Positions 54,691 to 64,000 of a stretch of 64,000 nt of DNA are shown here, piece after piece; the first letter of the stretch is position 1; the number at the start of each line of letters is the position of its first letter. The notes under the pieces are model-generated. The model saw nothing but the letters and a program-made list of their open reading frames with translations, was not told where the DNA came from and made no database searches. The position numbers and the translations under genes are program-made. Location: NCBI RefSeq assembly GCF_000003815.2, contig NC_049980.1:6506753-6570752 (forward strand). The letters run 5' to 3'. Source of the DNA: Branchiostoma floridae (taxonomy: Eukaryota > Chordata > Leptocardii > Amphioxiformes > Branchiostomatidae).

Positions 54691-57600
54691 ATGTTAAATG
54701 TAGCACAGCAAGTGGTAGTTGTTGTCGCCATACTTGTGAGTTGTTCATGTTTAGAGCCGGCATGTTTTCCTGGGTGCAAGAACACAGAATCCTGGTCCTC
54801 CTGTACCAATATTAATAATAAATTTTATGATGGGCCCGGTGAACCTCCGCAGTCTACTTGTATATCATGCCCCGAGCAGATACAGCAACAGGCAGTACTA
54901 AATGTGACGAATTCCTCCCAACCAACCGCATTATGCCTCCCTAACAAAAACCGTGTAGCCGTTCGGGGGTTCTCGTTTGGGGTACTCTCAGTTCAGAAAC
55001 TACGACCACCACAGCAAGCGAAAATATTGCAGTACCTCGCTCTCATTCGATGTGGAATCACAGATTTGGAAGAGGGTATTTGGGCTGGGTTTCCGGTAAT
55101 TCGATACTTGCAGCTCGACTTCAACAACTTGACGTATGTCAAGCAAACCTGGTTTGACAGTTTGAAGTCCCCCACGTCGTTCTGGACCCTGTCATTGTCA
55201 CACAACAACATCAATGGTATGGAATCGAAATGCTTCCAAAAACTCAGTTCCTTGCAGACATTACTACTCGACAGTAACTCTTTGCAAAGTATCAGGCCAT
55301 CTTGGTTTCACAATCTGAAAAATTTAGGCAAACTTTCTTTGGAATCAAATTCTATCGCATTCATTCCTCCACAGGCATTTAAGTCACTGTCCTGGCTGGG
55401 ACAGTTAGACTTGAGCAGGAATTTGTTAACGTGTTTGTCAATGGAAGCTGTAGAGGGTCTGGATAGGCTACATACACTGTCACTGATTGGTAATGGGTTG
55501 CTTGCTCTCGATGATTCTGTTTTTGTGACAATGTACTGGCGACTGGAGTACCGTCATTTCCGCCACCACGGCCATCGCATTGCAGTAAGGGTTAACGACG
55601 CGCTTTTCTGCATCACTGAAGTTCGTATACAGAGGCAATCTTATTATGTCCAGGTGCAACATGACAACCGCACACGGGCATCTCGCCCTAGTTTGGAACC
55701 ATCCGTTCAATGCGCTCGTCTAAATTCTAAACTAAAAGCAGAAAGCCACATGAAGTACAGCCTGCCACTGGTTATCATATCGGTCAACACAGAATCAGAC
55801 AAACATGCTAAAAACATGACCCAATTGTGCAAACATGCTCAGGAAAATGTCTCCCATGTAAAGGTAGCGTTGCGGGGAGACATTACTCTACAGATTGTTC
55901 CCATGAGTGTAGACAGGTCCTGCAATCCCCAAATTGTTGCAATAGTTCTATCAGATGCAATCGCTAATGAAAACAGGACCACGTTGTATGCCGATAGACA
56001 CAGTAATGATATCAGGGCGTTTGGTCATGAAGAAATGACGAATGTAACATGTTTGGTCAACACCTGGGAGAAGACCTACCAACACGTCTTCACTACGCCC
56101 TTATCCAGCACTCCTGATGACACCGTGTGTACAGAAAAGACCCAGACCTCAAGGATCGGGTCTAGCGCTCTTGATGGTACCCTGTGTTCGGGAGATGGTG
56201 TAACTCTTACCACAAAAAAGCCTAAGGTCAAGATAACAGAGCTAACCCTGAATCAGACGAATCCCAGTACAAATGGAACAGTGAAGGAGAAATCCACACG
56301 TGTAGCGATCATCACAGTAGTTGTAGTAGGGGTAGTACTGGTAGCACTGTTTGTGATGTATGTTATCAGAAGACAGCGCTGTTGTTCACGGGGTGACCAA
56401 GCCGCACAGACCGCCGGCCACCTAGCAGGAGCCCATGGCACTGCACCTAGTCAGTCTTCATCTTCAGGTGATGATCCAAAGTACAGTGTAATTCCCGACG
56501 AGTACTACAACCAGCAAGGCACTGACACTTCAACAACGCCACAGACTGACAATGATTATAGTCAGATTCCTGACGAGTACTACAACTACTACAACACGAG
56601 ACCAGGGGCACAGCATCCTTACTGGGAGATTCCTGACGAGTACTACAACTACTACAACACGAGACCAGGGGCACAGCATCCTTACTGGGAGATCCCTGAC
56701 GAGTACTACAACTACTACAACACGAGACCAGGGGCACAGCATCCTTACTGGGAGATTCCTGACGAGTACTACAACTACTACAACACGAGACCAGGGGCAC
56801 AGCATCCTTACTGGGAGATTCCTGACGAGTACTACAACTACTACAACACAAGACCAGAGGCACAGCATCCTTACTGGGAGATCCCAGATGAGTATTACAA
56901 TCGCTACAACACATTCCCTCCAACACGTCGAGCGGCTGCATCTGAGGTGGCCCTTTCCTCTTCAACCAGGCAGGGCGGGAAACATCCTTCCTACGATACA
57001 GCCCCTCAAGTCTGGAGAGACCCACAGAATTACCAGATACCTGCACGTGGACGTCCGACTAACATCAGAGCACGAGAAATACCTGAAAATGGCAACAGTC
57101 TCCACCGATATATGGGTTTGATTGGTAATTACAAATACAAGAAGAGACGCCTATCATACCCTCTGACACTTCGGGTGCCTGAGGAGCACGAGATCTACTC
57201 TACAAGCTTCACTGCCACTATTACTACAACTGAGGTGGTCCTTCCTTCATCAACCAGGCAGGGTGGCAAACATCCATCCTACGACACAGCCCCTCAAGTC
57301 TGGAGAGACCCACAGAACTACCAGATACCTGCACGTGGACGTAATACCAACATTCGATCACACAAAATGCAGCAAAAAGGCAACAGTCTCCATCGGTATA
57401 TGAGTTTGACTGGTAACACAAAATACAACAGGAGACGCCTATCATACCCTTTGACACTTCGGGTGCCTCAAAACTATGAGAACTGTTTTGCAGGCTTTAA
57501 GTTAACTTCAGCTGGTCCTGAGATGGACCTTTCTTTATCAACCAGGCAGGGTGGCAAACATCCATCCTACGATACAGCCCCTCAAGTCTGGAGAGACCCA

Positions 57601-57783
57601 CAGAATTACCAGATACCTGCACGTGGACGTCCGACTAACATCAGAGCACGTAAAATGCCCACAGCAAACGATAGCAGTGGCCACAGATATATGACATTGA
57701 CTGGTAACTATAGCAGAACAATGAGAGCTGCAAACTTCAGAATGCAAGCAATGCCTCTGTATAACAAAAGCCCAGCTAACTAG
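54691..57783 (+). CDS. LRR transmembrane receptor with tyrosine-repeat tail
   Basis: One exon codes 1030 residues. Residues 1-20 are a signal peptide (hydrophobic VVVVVAILV, cut near CSC-LE). A cysteine-rich stretch follows to about 60 (CFPGC, STCISC). Seven leucine-rich repeats of about 24 residues lie at 113-282 (LQLDFNNL, LSLSHNNI, LLLDSNSL, LSLESNSI, LDLSRNLL). A region of unknown fold and several N-glycosylation sites lead to one membrane helix at 538-559, stopped by RRQRCC. The tail has no TIR or kinase domain. Instead it carries YSVI and YSQI, five 21-residue units (IPDEYYNYYN plus TRPGAQHPYWE, 626-730) and three 96-residue units from 758, 854 and 950, each with a near-identical 31-residue cassette including APQVWRDPQNYQIPARGR and, after it, RYMxL. 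Many tyrosines sit in YxxI/L, YxN and YxxP contexts, which in other animals recruit SH2 proteins when phosphorylated. The ligand and pathway are unknown; recognition or adhesion at the cell surface is inferred. Confidence 0.93.
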   Translation: MLNVAQQVVVVVAILVSCSCLEPACFPGCKNTESWSSCTNINNKFYDGPGEPPQSTCISCPEQIQQQAVLNVTNSSQPTALCLPNKNRVAVRGFSFGVLSVQKLRPPQQAKILQYLALIRCGITDLEEGIWAGFPVIRYLQLDFNNLTYVKQTWFDSLKSPTSFWTLSLSHNNINGMESKCFQKLSSLQTLLLDSNSLQSIRPSWFHNLKNLGKLSLESNSIAFIPPQAFKSLSWLGQLDLSRNLLTCLSMEAVEGLDRLHTLSLIGNGLLALDDSVFVTMYWRLEYRHFRHHGHRIAVRVNDALFCITEVRIQRQSYYVQVQHDNRTRASRPSLEPSVQCARLNSKLKAESHMKYSLPLVIISVNTESDKHAKNMTQLCKHAQENVSHVKVALRGDITLQIVPMSVDRSCNPQIVAIVLSDAIANENRTTLYADRHSNDIRAFGHEEMTNVTCLVNTWEKTYQHVFTTPLSSTPDDTVCTEKTQTSRIGSSALDGTLCSGDGVTLTTKKPKVKITELTLNQTNPSTNGTVKEKSTRVAIITVVVVGVVLVALFVMYVIRRQRCCSRGDQAAQTAGHLAGAHGTAPSQSSSSGDDPKYSVIPDEYYNQQGTDTSTTPQTDNDYSQIPDEYYNYYNTRPGAQHPYWEIPDEYYNYYNTRPGAQHPYWEIPDEYYNYYNTRPGAQHPYWEIPDEYYNYYNTRPGAQHPYWEIPDEYYNYYNTRPEAQHPYWEIPDEYYNRYNTFPPTRRAAASEVALSSSTRQGGKHPSYDTAPQVWRDPQNYQIPARGRPTNIRAREIPENGNSLHRYMGLIGNYKYKKRRLSYPLTLRVPEEHEIYSTSFTATITTTEVVLPSSTRQGGKHPSYDTAPQVWRDPQNYQIPARGRNTNIRSHKMQQKGNSLHRYMSLTGNTKYNRRRLSYPLTLRVPQNYENCFAGFKLTSAGPEMDLSLSTRQGGKHPSYDTAPQVWRDPQNYQIPARGRPTNIRARKMPTANDSSGHRYMTLTGNYSRTMRAANFRMQAMPLYNKSPAN
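56566..56900 (+). repeat. 63-bp coding minisatellite, five full units and a partial
   Basis: Units start at 56566, 56629, 56692, 56755, 56818 and (partial) 56881, each ATTCCTGACGAGTACTACAA then CTACTACAACAC. They differ at only a few bases (ATC for ATT, ACAAGACCAGAGG in unit 5), so they are recent duplications that keep frame. A diverged precursor lies at 56482-56520 (AATTCCCGACGAGTACTACA). Confidence 0.97.
56962..57660 (+). repeat. Three 288-bp coding repeats
   Basis: TCAACCAGGCAGGG(C/T)GG begins at 56962, 57250 and 57538. About 95 bases (CCTCAAGTCTGGAGAGACCC, ACCAGATACCTGCACGTGGA) are nearly invariant, and the following 190 bases are looser (TATCATACCC(T/C)...GACACTTCGGGTGCCT in the first two). 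Spacing is exactly 288 bases between starts. Confidence 0.95.
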
Positions 57784-58969
57784 ATATTGCTACAGCGCAA
57801 AAAAACAGGTTGCCTTCAAAGCTGAACCCTCAGAAAACACAAATCACCAAAGCATACCATACCAACAGGCCATTACCATTTCTCAAGGTCACAAGAGTGA
57901 TAGCAAAGGTCAAGTTCACAGGTGCAAAACTCTAGACATAAAGTGCATCTTTGTTAATGAAGAGTGACCCCACAAGCAAGGAAATTCATCATCATCGCCA
58001 GAGCATTTAGGTATGATCACAGGTCATCAGAGCAAGCCACCTTCCTTACAAGCAACCCTCGTTTAAACACTTCCCTGCACCCTCCCACTAAAAATACAAA
58101 TTTGTTCCAAAAGGTCACATCAGCAGGCTCAAGGTTACCTTCCCACAATTTACTCCATGCCCCGTTTTTTACTAAATGGTCACGGCTTCACAAATCATGT
58201 TCAGGAAACAAAAATAGAAAAGTTTAGGTCCTTTACCATGTTGTGCAAGTACTGCGGAGGAATTCTGGTCACGGAGAGCAAGCCTTTTATACACTTCAGG
58301 TTCAAGTGATTCTCATTCAAATCAAATTCCCTCCTTGACTACTGAAAATGCTAGTTGCAGTGAACGAACCTCGCAGTGACGCAAGCGTGCCCCAAGTGCA
58401 GTGAGACACCACCTTAATCTGTACAGTCAAGAGTACCCCTCAGACACGTGTTTTGCCTGCAACAGCTGCATTCAAAAGGAAACCATAAGTTCAAGAAAGT
58501 GTTCTTAGCCTTGACTGTGAAATCAAAATTGACATTGTTTATCTTGCACCCAGGAAACATGGTTATTTGTAGAATTGATATCTTGCTGAAAATCTTTTTG
58601 TCTCATGACGTAAGCGTAAATTTGTTATAGTTTTGTTAAGTAAAAACATTTGGCTTAAATGAATGTTAAGATGGCTTGTAATATGTACTGTGTAAAAGTT
58701 TACTCCGTGCTGGACCCAAAACATTTCAAATATGGACTGTGATACATATAAAAATACATGCATGTACGAACAGAAATGATATTTTATCCCGTCAAAACTA
58801 CCAATATCAGTATCACAAAATGCAAATTACAAAATACCTCTGATGCGTTGCTGAAAAGATTTAGGAAGAAATGTATATCTTTATTCCCATATATTTACCA
58901 ATGTATAGTTTGCAGAAATTCCCTGTCTTTTAACTTCAACAGTGTTTAAAGTATATCGGACTGGGTTTA
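57784..58969 (+). other. Probable 3' UTR of the LRR gene and flank
   Basis: No clear AATAAA occurs before the assembly gap. AATAAAG at about 59465, beyond the gap, is the first candidate signal. A MITE end lies at 58352-58415. Frames here are short and unsupported. Confidence 0.35.
58352..58415. mobile_element. End fragment of CTCACTGCACTTGG-family MITE
   Basis: GTTGCAGTGAACGAACCTCG, CAGTGACGCAAGCGTGCCCC and AAGTGCAGTGAGACACCACC match one end of the family. The GCAAGCGTGCC word is shared with the variant at 22973-23222, so this copy mixes features of both types. Confidence 0.8.
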
Positions 58970-59251
58970 NNNNNNNNNNNNNNNNNNNNNNNNNNNNNNN
59001 NNNNNNNNNNNNNNNNNNNNNNNNNNNNNNNNNNNNNNNNNNNNNNNNNNNNNNNNNNNNNNNNNNNNNNNNNNNNNNNNNNNNNNNNNNNNNNNNNNNN
59101 NNNNNNNNNNNNNNNNNNNNNNNNNNNNNNNNNNNNNNNNNNNNNNNNNNNNNNNNNNNNNNNNNNNNNNNNNNNNNNNNNNNNNNNNNNNNNNNNNNNN
59201 NNNNNNNNNNNNNNNNNNNNNNNNNNNNNNNNNNNNNNNNNNNNNNNNNNN
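58970..59251. other. Assembly gap (282 N)
   Basis: Unresolved bases. Open frames reported across it are artefacts. Confidence 1.
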
Positions 59252-59721
59252 CTTGATCTATTCATGATTTACAATTGGATGTATTGCACTGTATACATAA
59301 GACCGGCATTTATAACTCATTGATGGCATAGTCCCTGACCTTACCAAGTTCCATTCCAAAACTGACAAAGAGCCAAACGAAAAGAATGTTCAATCCTTCA
59401 AGGCTTCGATTCTCAAGGCCATATCATTTTGTACTGCTGTGATTCTGAGTTGGTATGTGTGGCTAATAAAGTATGAAATATATAAATCATATTTATGTTC
59501 TTGTTGTTTTTCCATTGTAGATGTAGACGCAGTTGGAAAGTAACTGACAGCACCCATGGAGATAAAAACTGACTTAGAGTTTTTATCAGTTGATGAATAA
59601 GCAAGACGAGATGTGTTATATATCATAGGGATTTGTAAAATATCTGACTCTTTCTAGTTAGATTAAGCGTCAGTCTGTATTCGCCAGGTGGCGCTCCTAC
59701 ACTGTTGGGGACAATCATGTT
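59252..59721. other. No gene; possible polyadenylation site
   Basis: AATAAAG at about 59465 could end the receptor transcript. Nothing else is recognised. Confidence 0.35.
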
Positions 59722-60122
59722 GGTTAGGCCATGTTGGTTTGATTATGTGGATGACATCAACGCGCACATCAATTTTCGTACGTTTCCAAAAATAAAATTA
59801 AAAACGTTTTTAAATTTACTGTTTATCGTACAAAGCGACAGCGAAATAAGCAAATACATGCCATAGATTGCAAAAAAAATATACGAAAACATATACTAAT
59901 GTCATGGAATGACAATGTGAATTTCAAGGTCAAAGAAGAAGATTTGAAAGAACAGAAATGAAGAATCTTTTGTTCTGTACACCATGCTCTGTGTGTTCAG
60001 TCATTTGTTGTGGATCTTCCTTAAATAGTATAATGAAGGCAACTTTTTTGCCAAACTTTTAGCTTCAATTTTGGGGTTCCCAGAGGATGTCACACATACA
60101 ATCAAATCATTATGGCCTCATA
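59722..60122. mobile_element. About 400-bp MITE, GATGACATC family, copy 2
   Basis: GTTAGGCCATGTTGGTTTGA plus TTATGTGGATGACATCAACG at the left; CAGAGGATGTCACACATACA plus ATCAAATCATTATGGCCTCA at the right. Ends match 34361-34857; the middle is AT-rich and different in length. Confidence 0.7.
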
Positions 60123-60387
60123 GGGATAAAACAGGATCAAAACGACGAAGATGGTGGCTTCCTTCTTTCGTCTGTTTTCGACGCCGATCGGGAAGGCAGC
60201 TTCCTAATATATTCCTAAAAATGACTACAGCATTTCCAGAACATGAGATATCAAAACCGAAAATTCTGCTGCAGTATCATAACACGCCGCTAGGGAAATC
60301 ATTCGTAACGTTTCAGACATATAAACACCTATAAAACAGGCCAAATATCAAAACAATCCATCTCTATACCTTGTGGACAGACAATCA

Positions 60388-60866
60388 AACTGAAGTCACT
60401 ACAATACCTCCATGTCACGAAGGTTATTGCATAAAATTTACCTAAATACACCTAAAGCTTACACGTATACAAACCCATACAAACAAACTGAAGTCACTAC
60501 AATACCTCCATGTCACGGAGGTTATTGCATAAAATTTACCTAAATACACCTAAAGGTTACACGTATACAAACCATACAAACAAACAGCAGTTACTACAAT
60601 ACCTCCATGTCACTGAGGTTATTGCATAAAATGTACCTAAATACGCCAGAAGCTTACACGTATACAAACCATACAAACAAACAGCAGTTACTACAATACC
60701 TCCATGTCACGGAGGTTATTGCATAAAAAGTAGCTAAATACACCAGAAGCTTACACGTATACAAACTCATACAAACAATTAATAGCATTGTCACTACAAA
60801 ATCTTCATTTTACGAAGGTAATTGCATAAAAAAGGGCCTAAATACACATGAAGCTTACACGTATGA
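60388..60866 (+). repeat. Five tandem units of about 96 bp, each with a palindrome
   Basis: Units start near 60388, 60484, 60580, 60676 and 60774. Each has CACTACAATACCTCCATGTC, a hairpin CCTCCATGTCACGGAGG, TTATTGCATAAAAT, CTAAATACACC, AAGCTTACACGTATACAAAC and CATACAAACAA. Unit 5 is diverged, but its palindrome is kept by paired changes (CTTCATTTTACGAAG). Confidence 0.93.
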
Positions 60867-61168
60867 TAACATCTAAGAGTCTCGCTGACTGAAAATTTAG
60901 TTAAGGTACACATACTCAAGCAAACACAAATAACTACCAGAGACATGATGCAGACAATGAAGTCAAAGATATATAACTAAAGTATATATATACTTCGGAA
61001 GCTTGCACATATGAAGACAAATAAGTCTGAAATTGATGAGATAACTCAAAACGAAATGAACAAGTTAGGATATACATTTGTAAAGGGAAAACTTGACATC
61101 TGTCACATGTAAGACTATGTAATCTAAGCCAGTATTTTATCAAGTGTGTCTGTGAATCAATGTATAGT
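60867..61168. other. No gene recognised
   Basis: AT-rich, containing GAAGCTTACACGTATGATAA, a last scrap of the array at about 60850. No gene. Confidence 0.45.
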
Positions 61169-61349
61169 NNNNNNNNNNNNNNNNNNNNNNNNNNNNNNNN
61201 NNNNNNNNNNNNNNNNNNNNNNNNNNNNNNNNNNNNNNNNNNNNNNNNNNNNNNNNNNNNNNNNNNNNNNNNNNNNNNNNNNNNNNNNNNNNNNNNNNNN
61301 NNNNNNNNNNNNNNNNNNNNNNNNNNNNNNNNNNNNNNNNNNNNNNNNN
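61169..61349. other. Assembly gap (181 N)
   Basis: Unresolved bases. Confidence 1.
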
Positions 61350-62004
61350 CGAAGCAATGCACTAGGGAAAGGCAGTAACCCTCCCTGCGATTTAAAAAGC
61401 GGTTGATTATTGAAGAATTGGAACCGAGCTAGTTCGCCCCTCTCTTGTCCAGTTTGGATTACCTCACAGTGTCCTGGGTACGAGACACCTGTGCATCCAA
61501 GATGGTGGACAGACCAAAACAAATAGATGTCGTGTAGTATTGAGAATCGCATTTTTGCTCTTCCACTGTACTAGCTTCATATACTTGGCTACCACTTGCA
61601 GTCGAGGAAGGCGACGCCTGTTGTGGACTTATAAGATATATCTGGCTGTCTTTATTGTCAAAAGGACTCGTGGTACCGTCACCAGTATTTTCGTCATTTC
61701 AAGGAAAATTTGAACAAGAATCTTCATGATAGGACACCACTGGAAGCCTGGTGCTACGCAAGTGTTACACAAGTGTTAATCTGAGGTGGGTGGTTTCCTC
61801 GTTACAATTTGTTAGATATCAATAATATTTTCTAAGTAATGTGCCGTTAACGTTTATAATAACACATGTGTTACAGTTCAGTCAGGTGTTCCTGACAAAC
61901 AGGAAACTTCGTTTTTGTTGATGAAGTATGTGACGTAATTAACGCGCTGTCCAATGGGAAAGCGGCATGTGATGCTGATTACATTACAGCGGAACACCTG
62001 AAGT
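61350..62004. other. No gene recognised
   Basis: GTGTTACACAAGTGTTAATC and AACACATGTGTTACAG near 61760 and 61861 share a TGTTACA word. No supported gene. Confidence 0.4.
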
Positions 62005-62427
62005 ATGCAGGCCCCGGCTGCCTGTATTGTTGTCATTGTTGTTTTCAGCTGTGCTCCGATACGGTTTTGTTCTAATTTAGGCTTCTTACCATTTCAAATC
62101 TCATTCCAGCCATTACGGGAAAATCTCAATGTCACTGACAGAGACAACTACCGCCCGATACACGGGCATACTTACCTCATAGGCCCTGTCAGAAGTTGGT
62201 GGGGTCACGTGGTCTTTTGGTTACGTGTGCAACGCATGCCGAGTGCGTGCCCTCAGTCGGTTTTTGTCGCAAAATCGCACTTCGGGTACCTTCCGCATCT
62301 GTCGGAAATCACCGTCGGAACTTTCCGCTCTCACTCGGGTTCTTCGGGTCACGCACGGAACACCGACCCGGGCGCTTCAGCACGAGCGATCCGACAACAA
62401 TACCTTCGCCTACCGCCGAGGGGCTGA
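62005..62427 (+). CDS. Possible secreted-protein exon in a CpG-rich block
   Basis: The ATG at 62005 opens 140 codons. The first 22 residues look like a signal peptide (AACIVVIVVFSC), followed by an NVTD glycosylation site and RDNYRPIHGHTYLIGPVRSW. After about residue 75 the composition becomes arginine- and serine-rich, and two other plus frames are equally open (62196-62456, 62225-62503), which suggests that the real exon, if any, ends earlier or that the frame is accidental. The region 62150-62420 is CpG-rich like a promoter. On the minus strand CCTATGAG followed by GTAAGTATG (donor GT near 62176) argues for an opposing transcript instead. No domain is recognised. Confidence 0.2.
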   Translation: MQAPAACIVVIVVFSCAPIRFCSNLGFLPFQISFQPLRENLNVTDRDNYRPIHGHTYLIGPVRSWWGHVVFWLRVQRMPSACPQSVFVAKSHFGYLPHLSEITVGTFRSHSGSSGHARNTDPGASARAIRQQYLRLPPRG

Positions 62428-62525
62428 CCGCACTCTCGGACCTCTCTCTCATTTAACAAAAGTGGTGTCGACGTGCGGTTTTCGGCATCATATTCGTCAC
62501 TAATCTACCTACCCGGGATATTACT

Positions 62526-62987
62526 GTGATTTTGGACACCGCTTTTGTTTTGTTTTCTATATCATCTCAAAGTTGGGACATACAAACATGGCGAACGTAC
62601 CTTGAAAGTGACCTTCTTTCAGCGAAATTTCTAGAAACCACACCGACTGACAAAGATGGTGCCTTCCTTTTACGCCCCTCTAACGTTTCCGCATGGAAAA
62701 CAATTTACGGCGCATGTTTGGACATGTCTGAGAGGCAAAGTTTCGCCGAAATTTTGAATCGGCAAATCGAGCCGCCATTTTTCCAAATGCCGCACATCAG
62801 GCGTTTTGTCGTAAATGGACCAGACCAAATTCTGACAGGTGTGTGCCCGTGCGATAGCGGTTTCCAGTTCGATCAGTTATCCGATCTGTTGAGTTCTCGA
62901 AAGACTGCTTTTACGGCGCCTAGATGGATTTTTACATACATTTCGCTGTTACAAAAATACCAGTTCGTCTGTATTAGATCGGCGTGA
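62526..62987 (+). other. Open frame of 153 codons, unassigned
   Basis: The frame begins at a non-ATG codon and stops at 62987. The product has ordinary globular composition (WDIQTWRTYLESDLLSAKF, TGVCPCDSGFQFDQLSDLLS) but no recognised domain. It lies just beyond the CpG-rich block and could be an exon or decayed gene connected with the frame at 62005 through a frameshift or intron. I cannot choose between these by eye. Confidence 0.2.
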
Positions 62988-63972
62988 AGTTAAGCGTGTC
63001 CTGATTAAATTGTTCTTGGATTTTCGTCCAATTGTGGTCACAATATACAACCTACCTTGGGCGCTATTTGCAAACTACGAGTAGCTTACAACAGTGCCTT
63101 CATGATTTTGTTCGGTTTTACAACGGCTTCATGTGCTAAGTGTTTATTTTATGGAGCTTTTGAAGCTAGGAGAAGAAATTTCACACATCATCCGGTTATT
63201 CTATTCAGAAGCCTTCAATCATAGTGCATTTTGGAGACATCAAAACAACATTACCTTAATTTAAATATACTGGCTAAGCCTACTCAATATTTTACTGTAT
63301 ACGTGTGTATTTGTATTCTTGTCCTGTGTGTTTTTACATTCATTGTTGTCCTTTTAAATGGGCATAGTGCCTGACATAAGGCTGAAATAATAATACGTTA
63401 GTAATACAGATCGTTAGTAGATATCAATTTGCACAACCATGAGCTTATAGCTTTCATCATTATGCACATGAAAAACATAGTTTCATTGCAGTGGTATGTG
63501 CCAAAGTGCTGTATTTTGTCATAGAAAAAAATAATATTAGGGGCAATAAAACCTGTTGACGTCAACCATATGGCCCCAAAAATCAGATTTAGAATTCTTT
63601 CGTGCCCATCTATCAAGCATTGACATCCTCTTTATTGACATATAAACGCAACACATTTAAAATCAACATACAAGATGAGTTTAAAAGACGAAGAAACCTA
63701 GGCCAACCCCTTAATCAGAAAAATAACAATTCTGGAGGGCGCAAGGTAAAACCTCAGGTGTGCATCCGACTTTGTAATACATATAGTATTGCACAACGTC
63801 ACATTGATTTATTTGATTAGAGGGTACTTGGGGAGTTTTGTAGACGACTGAATGCTTTTTGATGCGATTGGGGCTAACGGGTACTTTATCGTATAATGGT
63901 ACGTATCTATCGGCAAATAACAGTCCCGTCTGGAGTGGAATGTCCCTTTAAATATCAAATTTATATCTACTA
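62988..63972. other. No gene recognised
   Basis: AT-rich sequence without supported features. Confidence 0.4.
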
Positions 63973-64000
63973 GATCTCTCTCTCTCTCTCTCTCTCTCTC
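63973..64000. repeat. (CT)n microsatellite at the window edge
   Basis: TCTCTCTC continues to the last base and is probably cut by the window. Confidence 0.9.

Noticed and set aside
56447-57121. Antisense and out-of-frame open frames of 112-199 codons within the receptor exon
   Set aside because: They are shadows of the 63-bp coding repeat, which happens to be free of stops in several frames.
54691-57783. Toll-like receptor or VLR identity for the LRR protein
   Set aside because: No TIR domain in the tail, only seven LRRs, and no stalk or LRRCT pattern typical of VLRs.
60388-60866. Regularly spaced repeats with palindromes, superficially CRISPR-like
   Set aside because: The whole 96-bp unit repeats, so there are no unique spacers, and the genome is animal.
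58936-61552. Frames spanning runs of N
   Set aside because: Artefacts of unresolved bases.

Overview
The window is repeat-dense, intron-rich animal DNA with few genes. It looks like a lancelet (amphioxus, Branchiostoma): short inverted-repeat transposons and several tRNA-derived SINE families sit every 1-2 kb, gene-dense runs are absent, and the clearest protein is a leucine-rich-repeat membrane receptor coded by one long exon. The species call is an inference from style and memory of lancelet sequences, not from a search. Two runs of N (58970-59251 and 61169-61349) mark a draft assembly.

Two coding features are firm. On the plus strand at 54691-57783 an uninterrupted 1030-residue frame encodes a signal peptide, seven leucine-rich repeats, one membrane helix and a long cytoplasmic tail built from tyrosine-rich tandem repeats. 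Splice signals suggest two upstream non-coding exons (ending at 49302, and 49882-49975) and an acceptor at 54589/54590, with introns full of transposon debris. On the minus strand at 31274-30935 lies the first coding exon of a secreted protein with a complete twelve-cysteine IGFBP N-terminal domain, ending in a good splice donor, with a GC-rich upstream region carrying three CCAAT boxes. No further exon of it was found.

Weaker gene candidates are a two-exon minus-strand secreted protein (16574-16418 joined to 15493-15297, phases compatible), a possible internal exon at 3257-2813 minus, an open frame at 4830-4447 minus, and a GC-rich block at 62.0-63.0 kb with a signal-peptide-like frame on plus and a near-perfect splice donor on minus. 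A LINE endonuclease remnant lies at 52112-51813 minus.

The rest is repeats. At least ten families of short inverted-repeat elements can be told apart because they recur inside the window, together with four SINE-like families, five tandem arrays of 95-190 bp units, several simple repeats and one short segmental duplication (48.6-49.0 kb against 50.1-50.5 kb). The duplication contains an insertion of a 35-bp perfect hairpin that the sister copy lacks. The 0-30 kb and 36-48 kb parts hold no gene I can support firmly.
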